Part shown: positions 1-7,199 of the stretch, one piece after another
Position numbering within the stretch: position 1 is the first letter of the stretch
Layout of the letters: every line of letters starts with the position of its first letter
DNA from: JBGPIK01 sp041484845
Lineage (GTDB): Bacteria; Desulfobacterota; Binatia; UBA9968
Direction of reading: 5' to 3'
NCBI GenBank assembly: GCA_041484845.1
Contig: JBGPIK010000040.1
Location: forward strand, 1-27,373
Length of the DNA: 27,373 nt
Position numbers and translations under genes: made by a program
The notes under the pieces: generated by a model
Told to the model about the DNA's origin: nothing
What the model saw: the letters and a program-made list of their open reading frames with translations, nothing else
Database searches by the model: none

Positions 1-1
1 G

Positions 2-889
2 CTAGAATTCCGGCCGAATCACTAACACCGGGTCGCCTGAGTGACGGACCACCCGCTCCGCCACACTGCCTAGGATCCACCGTCCGATACCCGATCGACC
101 ATGCGTGCTCATGGCCACCAAGCTGTGGGCGGTTTTTTTGGCCAGGTCAATGATTCCTGCAGCCGCTCCTTCGGCGCCGTCGTCGATTAACGCAGATGAG
201 ACTTCAGTTATCCCTTCGCCGCTCAGCCGTTCCACTTTTTCACTCAGGTACGCCGTTGCCGCAGTTCTGGCCTGTGCCCACAGCTCCTTCTGACTTTGGA
301 TATTCACCCCGAACATGGGAACAAACGCTTCCGGCTGCCCGAAGTAGAGAGGTGTCAGGACACGCACCAAGACAACTTTTAGCCTCAAGCGACTGGCCAG
401 ATCGCGGACAGTCGGCAACACATTTTCGGCCAACTCGGAACCATCCAACGGCACCAGGACTGTGTTCAACTCGGCCTCTCCACGGCTCTCCCCCTCTGCG
501 GGTCGCACGAGCAACAGATGGTTTGTCGTTGCATGTAACACCTTCTCGGCAACACTTCCCAGAAGCCAGCGCTTAGCCCCGGAATACCCGTGCGTAGCCA
601 TCGCAATCAGGGTGCCGGGGTTCGCAGCTGCTAAATCTACAATCATACCGGCTGCGTTTCCTACCCCTACGGTATGCGTAACGTCCGTGATTCCGGAAAA
701 AGACGCTGCTACTTTCTCCAAGTATTCACCCCCGTGCATGGGTGACGAATACGCTGTAAGCTGAGAGGGTTCATTGACGAGCAGAAGTTCGACGGGCACA
801 TTGATAGCTCGAGCAAGTGAGCGCACGTAGGGAAGAACCCCCTCTGATCGGTTCGATCCGTCCAGAGGGACCAGTATTTTGTTGTACAT
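2..889 (-). CDS. Universal stress protein, two tandem UspA domains
   Basis: Tandem Usp protein of 295 residues, probably cytoplasmic and nucleotide-binding. Domain 1 covers about residues 1-130 and domain 2 about 141-295; each opens with a VLVPLDGS-type strand. Both keep the ATP-binding loop: HGYSG...LLGSVAE near residues 100-114 and HGRSG...ILGSVAE in the second half. This is the ATP-binding Usp type. I start at the ATG at 887-889 (MYNKILVPLDG) because it matches the family start and has an AAGGGAG upstream, although spacing is short; an in-frame ATG at 902-904 would add five residues and has no RBS. The TAG stop is at bases 2-4, so the gene is complete. Family roles are stress survival and persistence; the specific trigger cannot be read here. 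Confidence 0.92.
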   Translation of the reverse strand: MYNKILVPLDGSNRSEGVLPYVRSLARAINVPVELLLVNEPSQLTAYSSPMHGGEYLEKVAASFSGITDVTHTVGVGNAAGMIVDLAAANPGTLIAMATHGYSGAKRWLLGSVAEKVLHATTNHLLLVRPAEGESRGEAELNTVLVPLDGSELAENVLPTVRDLASRLRLKVVLVRVLTPLYFGQPEAFVPMFGVNIQSQKELWAQARTAATAYLSEKVERLSGEGITEVSSALIDDGAEGAAAGIIDLAKKTAHSLVAMSTHGRSGIGRWILGSVAERVVRHSGDPVLVIRPEF

Positions 890-1000
890 TGCTCCCTTTA
901 ACATTCGTCGTTTGCTAGCGCTCTCATCAACACCGTTTCTCCGGGAATGATGCGAAATGACGGAGATAAGCCAGTGCTTGGAGCATCATCCCAAGAGCTT

Positions 1001-1303
1001 TCAGTCTCGGCGGCGCAGGAGGAATCCGAGCACCAGACCAATGCCGGCGGCGATCGCCAATGGAGCCCAGCGTTTTTCGCGTATATAGGCTTCGGCAGAT
1101 GCCCTCGCTTCTTCAGCTTTGATGCGCAGAGGCCCCTGCTGGCTCAACGCATTTTTCCCGTTCTCGATCGTTTTCCCCACGCGCTCGCGCAGATCCGCGA
1201 TCTTCGCGCCCGTTTGCGCGGAGGTCGCCTTGAGCAATTCCTCGACATCGCCAACCACGGCCTTGAAATCGGAAGATAGTTTCTCTTTTGTAACCTCGTT
1301 CAT
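1001..1303 (-). CDS. DUF883 (ElaB/YqjD-like) membrane-anchored protein
   Basis: Small 100-residue protein. Residues 1-75 are charged, helical and heptad-like (VEELLKATSAQTG, LRERVGKTIENG), and residues about 80-96 form one hydrophobic C-terminal segment with small residues (LAIAAGIGLVLGFLL) ending in RRRD. That arrangement is the DUF883/ElaB/YqjD pattern: a tail-anchored inner-membrane protein, which in E. coli YqjD associates with ribosomes in stationary phase. AGGAGG at 1311-1316 lies seven bases before the ATG, so the start is secure. It follows nothing closely and lies upstream of the Usp gene on the same strand, which fits a shared stress theme, but the ~110-base gap does not show co-transcription. 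Confidence 0.85.
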   Translation of the reverse strand: MNEVTKEKLSSDFKAVVGDVEELLKATSAQTGAKIADLRERVGKTIENGKNALSQQGPLRIKAEEARASAEAYIREKRWAPLAIAAGIGLVLGFLLRRRD

Positions 1304-1831
1304 GACATACCCTCCTAATTAAATTCGATCTTGCGCACAGCTCACCCGCAAATTGTGTGCCCCGAACCTGATGACCGTCATCACGCTCTTATTGGGAGCC
1401 ATGAATGATTCATGTTGAGTCCATTGGCTGGTGGTTTCTGCTGTGCCCACGAGTAATTCTTGATAACAATAATCGAGCAGGAAATCAGCTGCCTGTACGA
1501 GCCGCCTTTCTCCGATCGTAGCGGGAATTTCCAGATTCTGCCTACGAAAATCCTTGGATGTGCGACCTTTTTTGCGCGAATTGGGTCTTTCAGTCACGTT
1601 TCGCAATCTTGAATATATGGCCAAGGATTTTTCGCCGACGTGAAAAGTACAACGCATTTGTTTCGCCGACAGTCGCAACCTATTCCATCGCCAGATCCTC
1701 TCTTCTTAGTGGCACCAAATCTGCTCATTCGTTGATTAGAAGGAGTTACGACACGGGCGTCATTCCTATGTTTCTACCGTGCGACGCCCTCATCTCGTTC
1801 AGCACGACTGAACAAACGTGAGTAAGAACAA
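1304..1831. other. 528-base stretch without a confident gene
   Basis: The longest open frame is on the minus strand (1319-1678, 119 codons). It begins with TTG, has no ribosome binding site, no recognisable domain and no signal or membrane segment, so I do not call it. The stretch must hold the promoter of the plus-strand Mla operon. Eighteen bases before that operon's start is a short perfect inverted repeat, GTTCAG-CACGA-CTGAAC (1797-1813), that could be an operator. Confidence 0.4.
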
Positions 1832-2950
1832 ATGGTTGAAAGAGACGGCAGAATCTGGATTTCCGACGACGGCGCGCTTCACTGCCAAGGAGACTGGGCG
1901 CTCAGCCATCTTTCCTCCTTGGAACGGCAAATACGTTTATTACCCTTCCAGGAGCGCGCCAGCCTTGTCTGCGATGCCGGCGGTATAACGATGATGGACA
2001 CCGGAGGGGCCTGGGTACTTTGGCGAACGCTGAAACACTTTGAGCAGAAAGGCTGCCGCGTCGACTTGACGGGGCTTTCGCCGGATTTTCATGCGCTCAT
2101 GCAGACCGCCGCTAAAAACTGGCCGGGGACGGAGGTATTGAGTCGCCCAGCACACGCGGGATGGTTCGAAAAGATCGGCCGCTTCGTCGCACACTCCTTG
2201 CCGCTCGCCAAAGGGGCACTCACGTTTTTGGGCGAAAATTCAGTAACCTCTTTTTCGCTTTTGCTGCGCCCCACACAGATCCGATGGCGCGTGCTCGTGC
2301 ATAACCTCCAGATCGACGGCTTCAACGCGCTGCCGATTACAGGCCTGCTTACATTTCTCATGGGGGTGGTCATCGCTTATCAAGGCTCTGAGCAGTTGAG
2401 GACCTTTGGCGCTAACATCTTTATTGTCGATCTGGTCGGAATTTCCCTTTTGCGCGAGATTGCACCGCTGGTCACGGCCATCTTGGTCGCGGGGCGCTCC
2501 GGCTCCGCTTATACAGCTCAGATCGGCACCATGAGGGTAACCGAGGAGTTGGACGCATTGCGGGCGCTTGGCATATCACCGATTTCTCTGCTGGTGCTGC
2601 CGAGGGTGCTCGCGTTAATCATCTCCTTGCCGCTACTGACAGTATTCGCAGACGTGGTCGGAGTATTCGGCGGCATGCTGATCGCGTGGGGTCAACTGGG
2701 CATTACCTTCACAGAATTCCTTAACCGGTTTGAGTACGCTATTGCGCTCAGACATTACCTGATCGGCATTGGTAAGACTCCGGTCTTCGCGGTCATTATC
2801 GCGCTCGTGGGATGCTACCAGGGCTTTCAGGTCGTCGGCGGAGTCGACAACGTCGGCCGGCAGACAACGGTCAGTGTCGTACAAGGAATCTTCTTGGTCA
2901 TCGTGACGGATGCCTTTTTCTCCATTCTGTTCAGTTGGTGGGATATATGA
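1832..2950 (+). CDS. mlaE: MlaE-family ABC permease with N-terminal STAS (MlaB-like) domain
   Basis: Inner-membrane permease of a lipid-transporting MCE system, 372 residues. Residues 1-~105 are soluble and STAS-like (LVCDAGGITMMDTGGAWVLW, then VDLTGLSPDFHALM), the part that in E. coli is the separate protein MlaB. Residues ~150-372 are the permease, with about five hydrophobic segments and the conserved MlaE loop AGRSGSAYTAQIGTM followed by VTEELDALRALGI (~220-248). The next gene starts inside the stop codon (ATGA at 2947-2950), so coupling to the ATPase is direct. RBS is weak (GAGTAAG). Whether it moves phospholipid outward or inward cannot be told from sequence. Confidence 0.93.
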   Translation: MVERDGRIWISDDGALHCQGDWALSHLSSLERQIRLLPFQERASLVCDAGGITMMDTGGAWVLWRTLKHFEQKGCRVDLTGLSPDFHALMQTAAKNWPGTEVLSRPAHAGWFEKIGRFVAHSLPLAKGALTFLGENSVTSFSLLLRPTQIRWRVLVHNLQIDGFNALPITGLLTFLMGVVIAYQGSEQLRTFGANIFIVDLVGISLLREIAPLVTAILVAGRSGSAYTAQIGTMRVTEELDALRALGISPISLLVLPRVLALIISLPLLTVFADVVGVFGGMLIAWGQLGITFTEFLNRFEYAIALRHYLIGIGKTPVFAVIIALVGCYQGFQVVGGVDNVGRQTTVSVVQGIFLVIVTDAFFSILFSWWDI

Positions 2951-3750
2951 ACAGGGCTTTAACTATCTCGGACGATGCGCTGCCGATTATCGAAGTCAGT
3001 CATGTCTCGACCCGGTTCGGAAGCGCCGTCGTCCATGAGGATGTAAGCCTCACCATCCACAAAGGCGAGGTGTTCGCTATTGCCGGCGGAAACGGTAGCG
3101 GCAAATCCGTGCTGATGCGCGAGATCATTCTTCTCCAATCGCCCAGCGCCGGAGTCATTCGGCTTTTCGGGCAAGATATCAGGGCGATGAGCGATGCGGA
3201 CGTCCTGGCCCTACGACGCCGCTGTGGAGTGCTATTCCAACATGGAGCTTTGTTCAGTTCATTAACCGTAACCGACAACGTCGCGGTGCCGTTGCGCGAG
3301 TATTATGACTTGAGCAAGAGCTTGATCCAAGAACTGGCAATCTTAAAAATCGCCTTCACCGGCTTTCCCATCGCCAGCGTCGGCAAATATCCCAACGAAC
3401 TCAGCGGCGGTATGCGTCGGCGCGCGGCATTGGCGCGCGCTCTCGCCTTAGATCCGGAACTCCTCTTCCTCGACGAACCGACATCGGGATTGGACCCCAT
3501 TAGCGCCGCCGGCTTCGACGAACTGATCCAGCATTTGAGAGAGTGGTTCAAGCTCACCATCGTCATCATCACGCACGACCTCGATTCCCTGTGGCGCATC
3601 GCCGACCGGGTTGCGGTTTTGGGAAACGGCCGGGTGTTGGGCATCGGCACGATGGATGAGCTTTCTCACTCGGCGGATCCTCTGATTCACGAATACTTCT
3701 ACGGGCCACGCGGTCGTGCGGCCAGGGAGCAAGCATGGAACCGAAAGTAA
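2947..3750 (+). CDS. mlaF: MlaF-type ABC transporter ATPase
   Basis: ATP-hydrolysing subunit of the MCE/Mla transporter, 267 residues, cytoplasmic face. Motifs: Walker A GGNGSGKS (47-54), Q-loop in LFQHGALF (~96-103), signature LSGGMRRRAALARAL (152-166), Walker B LLFLDEP (172-178), D-loop SGLD and H-loop IITHD (207-211). The GGMRRR form of the signature is typical for MlaF/Ttg2A. I use the ATG at 2947 that overlaps the permease stop, not the upstream in-frame codon at 2812, because the extra 45 residues would be antisense-looking read-through of mlaE and lack family similarity. The 3' end overlaps the next gene by 16 bases. Confidence 0.95.
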   Translation: MNRALTISDDALPIIEVSHVSTRFGSAVVHEDVSLTIHKGEVFAIAGGNGSGKSVLMREIILLQSPSAGVIRLFGQDIRAMSDADVLALRRRCGVLFQHGALFSSLTVTDNVAVPLREYYDLSKSLIQELAILKIAFTGFPIASVGKYPNELSGGMRRRAALARALALDPELLFLDEPTSGLDPISAAGFDELIQHLREWFKLTIVIITHDLDSLWRIADRVAVLGNGRVLGIGTMDELSHSADPLIHEYFYGPRGRAAREQAWNRK

Positions 3751-4697
3751 ACTATACGCTGGTGGGTCTTTTCGTTTTCTTGTTGGGGGCCGCGTTGGTT
3801 GGTGGCGTCCTGTGGTTAAGCCGGGCCGATTACCGCGGCGTTTACGACCGCTACTACACTTACATGACCGAATCCGTTTCGGGGCTGAGCGCCGATGCGT
3901 CAGTGAAATATCGCGGTGTGGACGTGGGTCGTGTCAAAGAAATCGTTCTCAATCCGAAAAATCCCGAGGAGGTGAGGCTCGCTCTGGATCTTGTGCGCGG
4001 CACACCGATCAAAGAGAACACTGTGGCCGTGCTTGAGACGCAGGGGCTGACAGGTCTGACGACGGTCAACCTGATGGGCGGAACCCGTGATTCACCCCCT
4101 CTTGCAGTCAAGCCCGGCGAAGACTACCCGGTGATCAAGAGCCGCCCCTCTTTCTTTCTCCGTCTCGATAGCGCTCTTTCGCGTATTCTGAGCGATGAAT
4201 CGTTGCCGGTTCTGCTCGCCAATCTCAACAGTCTGGCCAGTGACGCTCGCGGTCTCGTCGATGCGCAAAGTCGCGCCGAACTGAAACGGCTTCTCGGCAA
4301 TTTGGCGAGCATCACACAGACCTTGGCAACCCATCGTGAAGACCTGGGCGCAGCCATCGCAAAAGCCGACACGGCCTTAGATCGCTTCGCAGCTCTGGGC
4401 AAAAAAATGGATGACCAACTCCCTGAAATCATGGATCAGGCGAAAATGAGCATTCGCTCGTTTACGAGCATGACTCAGGATATAGCCCGCACCAGCGAAT
4501 CGATCCACTCAGCCTTGGACGGCAATCGCGCCGATCTCGAACAGTTTACCGGTCAAACATTGCCAGAGACCGGTTTGCTCGTGGCGGAACTCCGGCAGTT
4601 GACGGCGACGCTACAGCGGCTGGCGCAGGAGCTCGAGAGAGAACCGAGCGTTCTAGTATTTGGCCGAGCCCATCCGACTCGAGGTCCAGGCGAATGA
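3735..4697 (+). CDS. mlaD: MlaD-family MCE-domain protein
   Basis: Periplasmic, inner-membrane-anchored lipid-binding subunit, 320 residues. One N-terminal transmembrane helix (about 8-28, LVGLFVFLLGAALVGGVLWL) is followed by a single MCE domain (about 38-115) with the diagnostic VSGLSADASVKYRGVDVGRV and TQGLTGLTTVNL segments. The rest is a long helical region rich in heptads, which in related proteins extends the hexameric pore across the periplasm. It is longer than E. coli MlaD (~180 residues) and closer to the single-MCE proteins with long tails seen in many environmental bacteria. AGGGAG precedes the ATG by five bases. The end overlaps the next start (ATGATG at 4694). Confidence 0.93.
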   Translation: MEPKVNYTLVGLFVFLLGAALVGGVLWLSRADYRGVYDRYYTYMTESVSGLSADASVKYRGVDVGRVKEIVLNPKNPEEVRLALDLVRGTPIKENTVAVLETQGLTGLTTVNLMGGTRDSPPLAVKPGEDYPVIKSRPSFFLRLDSALSRILSDESLPVLLANLNSLASDARGLVDAQSRAELKRLLGNLASITQTLATHREDLGAAIAKADTALDRFAALGKKMDDQLPEIMDQAKMSIRSFTSMTQDIARTSESIHSALDGNRADLEQFTGQTLPETGLLVAELRQLTATLQRLAQELEREPSVLVFGRAHPTRGPGE

Positions 4698-5344
4698 TGA
4701 AGATGCGGGACACATTCACCGTAGTCAGAAGGGTGTCTTGGCTAATTGGCTTGGCGCTTTACGGTTGCAGCATAGGGCCGGCAGAAACAACTCCTGTGCG
4801 CACCTACTTGTTAGACCCTGACATTGCCATCAAAAACATTTCCGCCAATAGCGCGCGCAGCGATCGTGCAATCTTGCTCATCGGCGTACCGAAAGCTCAA
4901 TCGGGCTTTGACACGGCGCGCATGGCATATCTGCCGCGGCCACATGAGCTGAGTTACTATGCCTTCAATCAGTGGGCCGATACGCCGGGACGAATGCTGC
5001 AGCGACCTCTTGCACAGGCCATGGAGACAACGGGCCTGTGGCGCGCGGTTGTGCAAACTTCCAGCCCCGTGCGCGCAGATTACCGGCTCGATTGCGACAA
5101 CTTGGTTTTGGAGCAACAGTTTTTCTCGCGCAGCCAGGTGCGCCTGGCACTGCGTGCGCAGTTGATCGATGTAAGGCGCCAGCGCGTTATAGGCGCGCAT
5201 AGTTTCGAAATTTTTGAACCCAGTTCCAGCGAAGATGCTTACGGAGGCGTCGTGGCGGCGAACCGGGCATCAACCAAGTTGCTCGACCAGTTGACCGATT
5301 GGTTAACAACCGTGATGGAGGAAGAGATAGTGGGAGGACAATGA
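4694..5344 (+). CDS. ABC-type transport auxiliary lipoprotein (PqiC-like)
   Basis: Last confident gene of the Mla operon, 216 residues. The N-terminus has a positively charged start, a short hydrophobic stretch (VSWLIGLALYGC) and a plausible lipobox ending LYGC, so it should be lipidated, probably on the outer membrane. The body has the ABC-type auxiliary lipoprotein (PqiC/LptE-like fold) pattern: YLLDPDIA early on, ILLIGVPKAQSGFDTARMAYL, then a C-terminal region with TKLLDQLTDWL. In PqiABC-type systems this lipoprotein docks the MCE tunnel at the outer membrane. The start overlaps the mlaD stop by four bases. The assignment rests on position and general pattern. Confidence 0.82.
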   Translation: MMKMRDTFTVVRRVSWLIGLALYGCSIGPAETTPVRTYLLDPDIAIKNISANSARSDRAILLIGVPKAQSGFDTARMAYLPRPHELSYYAFNQWADTPGRMLQRPLAQAMETTGLWRAVVQTSSPVRADYRLDCDNLVLEQQFFSRSQVRLALRAQLIDVRRQRVIGAHSFEIFEPSSSEDAYGGVVAANRASTKLLDQLTDWLTTVMEEEIVGGQ

Positions 5345-5592
5345 GCGTCGTCTTTGAAGCCTCAAAAAAGAAATTTGGCCGGCGCCTCTCACCTTCCCAG
5401 AATTGCAAACACCCAACTAAAATCATTTGTGATATCTGCAAGCGCCTCCATTTTTACCAGATCAAGTCGAATCAACGCGAGGATTGCGCTAAACGGCTCC
5501 ATAGCGATCAGCCTTTCTATGGAAGTCCGGTGATTATTCCCCCAAATCCCAAACGAGCGTTTGGCGAACGGTTTTGTCTTTCCCCACGATAA
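5341..5592 (+). CDS. Possible coupled 83-codon ORF after the Mla lipoprotein
   Basis: An ATG at 5341 overlaps the stop of the lipoprotein gene (CAATGA) and has GGGAGG three bases upstream, so ribosomes could continue into it. The predicted 83-residue product is basic, with cysteines including CDIC and no membrane segment, and matches no family I know. Its last 20 codons run antisense to the coding part of the convergent gene at 5534, which argues against it being a real protein. Treat as doubtful. Confidence 0.22.
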   Translation: MSVVFEASKKKFGRRLSPSQNCKHPTKIICDICKRLHFYQIKSNQREDCAKRLHSDQPFYGSPVIIPPNPKRAFGERFCLSPR

Positions 5593-6007
5593 GAGACTTA
5601 ATTTTTTTCGTCTCTCCTTTAAAAGTCGCACTCACGCCGTAGCTTCCCGGAGGCAGTTGGATGTAAAAGAGCGGGCCATTAGTGGTGATGGCGATAATCT
5701 CCTCTCCTTTAGCGCCTGTAATCACAAGATTTACATCCGAAATATACGCTCCTGCCTTTTCGGCGAAGGTCAGGTGAACGTTGTATGCCTTGCCCGATGC
5801 TTCCAGAATTTCTCGTTCCTCAGTGCCTACGCCGCCGGTCAGATAGGGAAACTCCTGCGCGGTTTTTCCCTGAGTGATCATGATCGCCGGCGGAATCTCA
5901 GCGGCGAAGATCTCAACTGCAGGTATCCCGCACCGTAGTGGCTCCGAACTCAGCACTAGCAGTAAGACCACCACGTAGCTTGCGCTCAATGTAACAGGAT
6001 GATTCAT
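5534..6007 (-). CDS. Secreted protein with carboxypeptidase-regulatory-like beta-sandwich
   Basis: 157 residues. An N-terminal signal peptide (hydrophobic YVVVLLLVLSSEP) is followed by a mature region whose second half reads as a small beta-sandwich: AYNVHLTFAEKAGAYISDVN, then PLFYIQLPPGSYGVSATFKG and a final strand TVRQTLVWDLG. The PPGSYGVSATFKG element is typical of carboxypeptidase-regulatory or transthyretin-like domains in periplasmic proteins. A GAGGG lies about eight bases before the ATG. Fifteen bases upstream is the stop of a broken coiled-coil gene (6022), so the two were probably once one operon. No enzymatic residues are visible; function unknown. Confidence 0.75.
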   Translation of the reverse strand: MNHPVTLSASYVVVLLLVLSSEPLRCGIPAVEIFAAEIPPAIMITQGKTAQEFPYLTGGVGTEEREILEASGKAYNVHLTFAEKAGAYISDVNLVITGAKGEEIIAITTNGPLFYIQLPPGSYGVSATFKGETKKIKSLIVGKDKTVRQTLVWDLGE

Positions 6008-6021
6008 GGTCTTACCCTCGT

Positions 6022-6162
6022 CTAGTATTCCTTAGCTTGTTTCTTGAGACGTTCGAGTTCCTTGCGTTGATTCTCCAGCTCCGTTTGCGATGACTGCAGC
6101 TGCTTTTCTAAATCCACCTGCCGCTGCTGCAAAGCCTGAATCTGATTTCCGATCAGCGCCCT
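6022..6162 (-). pseudogene. Truncated coiled-coil protein remnant
   Basis: Forty-six sense codons ending in TAG at 6022-6024 encode ALIGNQIQALQQ and then an uninterrupted charged coiled coil (LEKQLQSSQTELENQ, RKELERLKKQAKEY). There is no ATG/GTG/TTG start: an in-frame TAG lies directly upstream of the first codon. The opening ALIGNQIQ looks like the end of a glycine-zipper segment as in YMGG/2TM-type envelope proteins, so the 5' part seems to have been lost or replaced. It lies just upstream of the secreted-protein gene in the same direction. The coiled-coil reading is clear; the parent family is inferred. Confidence 0.5.
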
Positions 6163-6175
6163 CTACCCCGCCGAT

Positions 6176-6304
6176 CTATGGCAACACGATGGTAGTCACC
6201 ACAAGGCTGATCGTAATGACGGCCAACACAATCGTGGTCAGCAGAAACATAGTTTCGAATGGCAATTTTGAATCCACAAACGGTATTCCCACTCGTATGG
6301 TCAT
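6176..6304 (-). CDS. Possible 42-residue single-pass membrane protein
   Basis: A short frame that starts with ATG at 6302-6304 and stops at TAG 6176-6178. Residues 1-17 are polar and the remainder (MFLLTTIVLAVITISLVV...) is one long hydrophobic helix, so the product would be a small bitopic membrane protein. There is no clear ribosome binding site, and the left end of repeat element copy 1 begins only 38 bases upstream, which may have separated it from its promoter. The hydrophobic pattern could also be chance. Not recognised. Confidence 0.35.
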   Translation of the reverse strand: MTIRVGIPFVDSKLPFETMFLLTTIVLAVITISLVVTTIVLP

Positions 6305-6342
6305 TTGTTTGTAAACTGAATGATCATCTAAAGCCGAATTAT

Positions 6343-6499
6343 TAGCAGGTTGCTGAAAAACTCTGTTTGCAGGCTGCTCAAAAAGATCTCAGAGGCGAGG
6401 CGCGCGAAAAATCGACGAGCGGAGGCGTACTTAGCCGGTACGTTGCAGCGAGGCGATTTCGCGCAACGAAGCATATGAGTCTTTTTCAGCAGCCTGTTA
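6343..6499. repeat. TA-bounded palindromic element, copy 1 (MITE-like)
   Basis: A ~153-base element flanked by TA on both sides (6343-6344 and 6498-6499). Its ends are imperfect inverted repeats: GCAGGTTGCTGAAAAACTC on the left, and CTTTTTCAGCAGCCTG on the right, which is complementary in sense. Internal blocks such as GGCTGCTCAAAAAGATCTC, GAGGCGAGGCGCGCGAAAAA and GCGAGGCGATTTCGCGCAAC recur in copy 2 at 17476-17690. No transposase is encoded. TA flanks suggest mobilisation by an IS630/Tc1-type enzyme elsewhere. On the minus strand its right end supplies the last base of the TAA stop of the gene at 6497. Confidence 0.85.
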
Positions 6500-6702
6500 G
6501 TGAAACGACGTTCTCTTGGATAAATCTCCCGTAAATCGACGCGCTCTCAAGCGTGAGTCGTTCAACATTTTGTTCAACACAATACCCGCAAGCCGATAGG
6601 CCTTTCGTTGATTCCTGGAGACTTCCAGGGCGGCATCCGTCGCCGCCACAACTAAATCCCCAACTGTGGCTTGCAATCTTTTAACAGGGGCTCTACTCCC
6701 AT
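6497..6702 (-). pseudogene. Small gene interrupted by an apparent -1 frameshift
   Basis: An ideal RBS (AGGAGG at 6711-6716, eight bases before the ATG at 6700-6702) opens a frame that stops after 16 codons. Stepping back one base after the eighth codon, at an AAAAG run (6678-6682), enters a frame of 60 coding-like codons with VGDLVVAATDAALEVSR, QRKAYRLAGIVLNKML and a basic tail, ending in TAA at 6497. Together they make a 68-residue soluble, mostly helical protein I do not recognise. The AAAAG run is not a classic slippery heptamer, so a single-base deletion or assembly error is more likely than programmed frameshifting. An internal TTG start giving 59 residues is the other option. Confidence 0.5.
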
Positions 6703-6949
6703 AAACGAATCCTCCTCAAAACCGCTTCCTCTGACCGTAATAAGTTACACATAGTTTGGTGCAGCAAAGCCTGTGCCTAAACTATGATCGACTCCAGCTC
6801 TGTTTCTCGGAACCTCAGGTTATGCATATGTGCGAATTTCACAGCGGCCATTCTGTCATCCTTGAAAATTTCGCCATGCGCCTCGGGGATCTCAACCGGT
6901 ACGCGAATTGCGCATTTTGAAATGCCATGACCATTGTCCGCGCGATATT
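6703..6949. other. Intergenic stretch with only weak open frames
   Basis: Holds the 5' region of the frameshifted gene. A minus-strand frame open from about 6988 down to a TAG at 6777 has a protein-like end (EIPEAHGEIFKDD, FRETELESIIV) but no usable start near its upstream end, so it may be a decayed gene tail. A plus-strand 32-codon frame overlaps it. Neither is supported well enough to call. Confidence 0.3.
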
Positions 6950-7150
6950 TTATTCTGCGCTCTGCGTTATGGCCTCGATTAGCGCGTTCTTAAGATTGAC
7001 GGACGCGAAGAAGTAAAGAACCCCTAAAACAATTCCAACTGGGAAACCTGTCAAATTTAAAGGGGTCGGGAGTCTGTTCCTAACCTCCACCATTTTGATT
7101 AAAGCAGAAAAGGTTGAAGGATCCGACGAGAGGCAACGGTGTGAGGCCAT
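6950..7150 (-). CDS. Possible small membrane protein
   Basis: A 66-codon frame, or 47 codons from the internal ATG at 7091-7093. The second half has one clear hydrophobic segment (TGFPVGIVLGVLYFFASV) followed by an amphipathic tail. Neither ATG has a recognisable ribosome binding site, and the longer start lies against the stem-loop downstream of etfA. It would be a single-pass membrane protein of unknown role; chance is not excluded. Confidence 0.32.
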   Translation of the reverse strand: MASHRCLSSDPSTFSALIKMVEVRNRLPTPLNLTGFPVGIVLGVLYFFASVNLKNALIEAITQSAE

Positions 7151-7151
7151 C

Positions 7152-7178
7152 TGATGCCGGCTCGCAGAGCCGGCATCA
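7152..7178 (-). terminator. Perfect 12-bp stem-loop downstream of etfA
   Basis: TGATGCCGGCTC - GCA - GAGCCGGCATCA forms a perfect 12-bp stem with a three-base loop, 22 bases past the etfA stop in the direction of transcription. There is no T-run after it, so it may stabilise the mRNA 3' end or be a REP-like unit rather than an intrinsic terminator. Confidence 0.6.
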
Positions 7179-7199
7179 CAATGATTTGTATCAAATAGC

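Noticed and set aside
1319..1678. 119-codon minus-strand frame
   Set aside because: TTG start, no ribosome site, no recognisable domain. Kept only as a note in the intergenic entry.
2812..2946. Upstream extension of the ATPase gene
   Set aside because: The extra 45 codons overlap the permease gene in another frame, and the ATGA overlap at 2947 is the normal coupled start.
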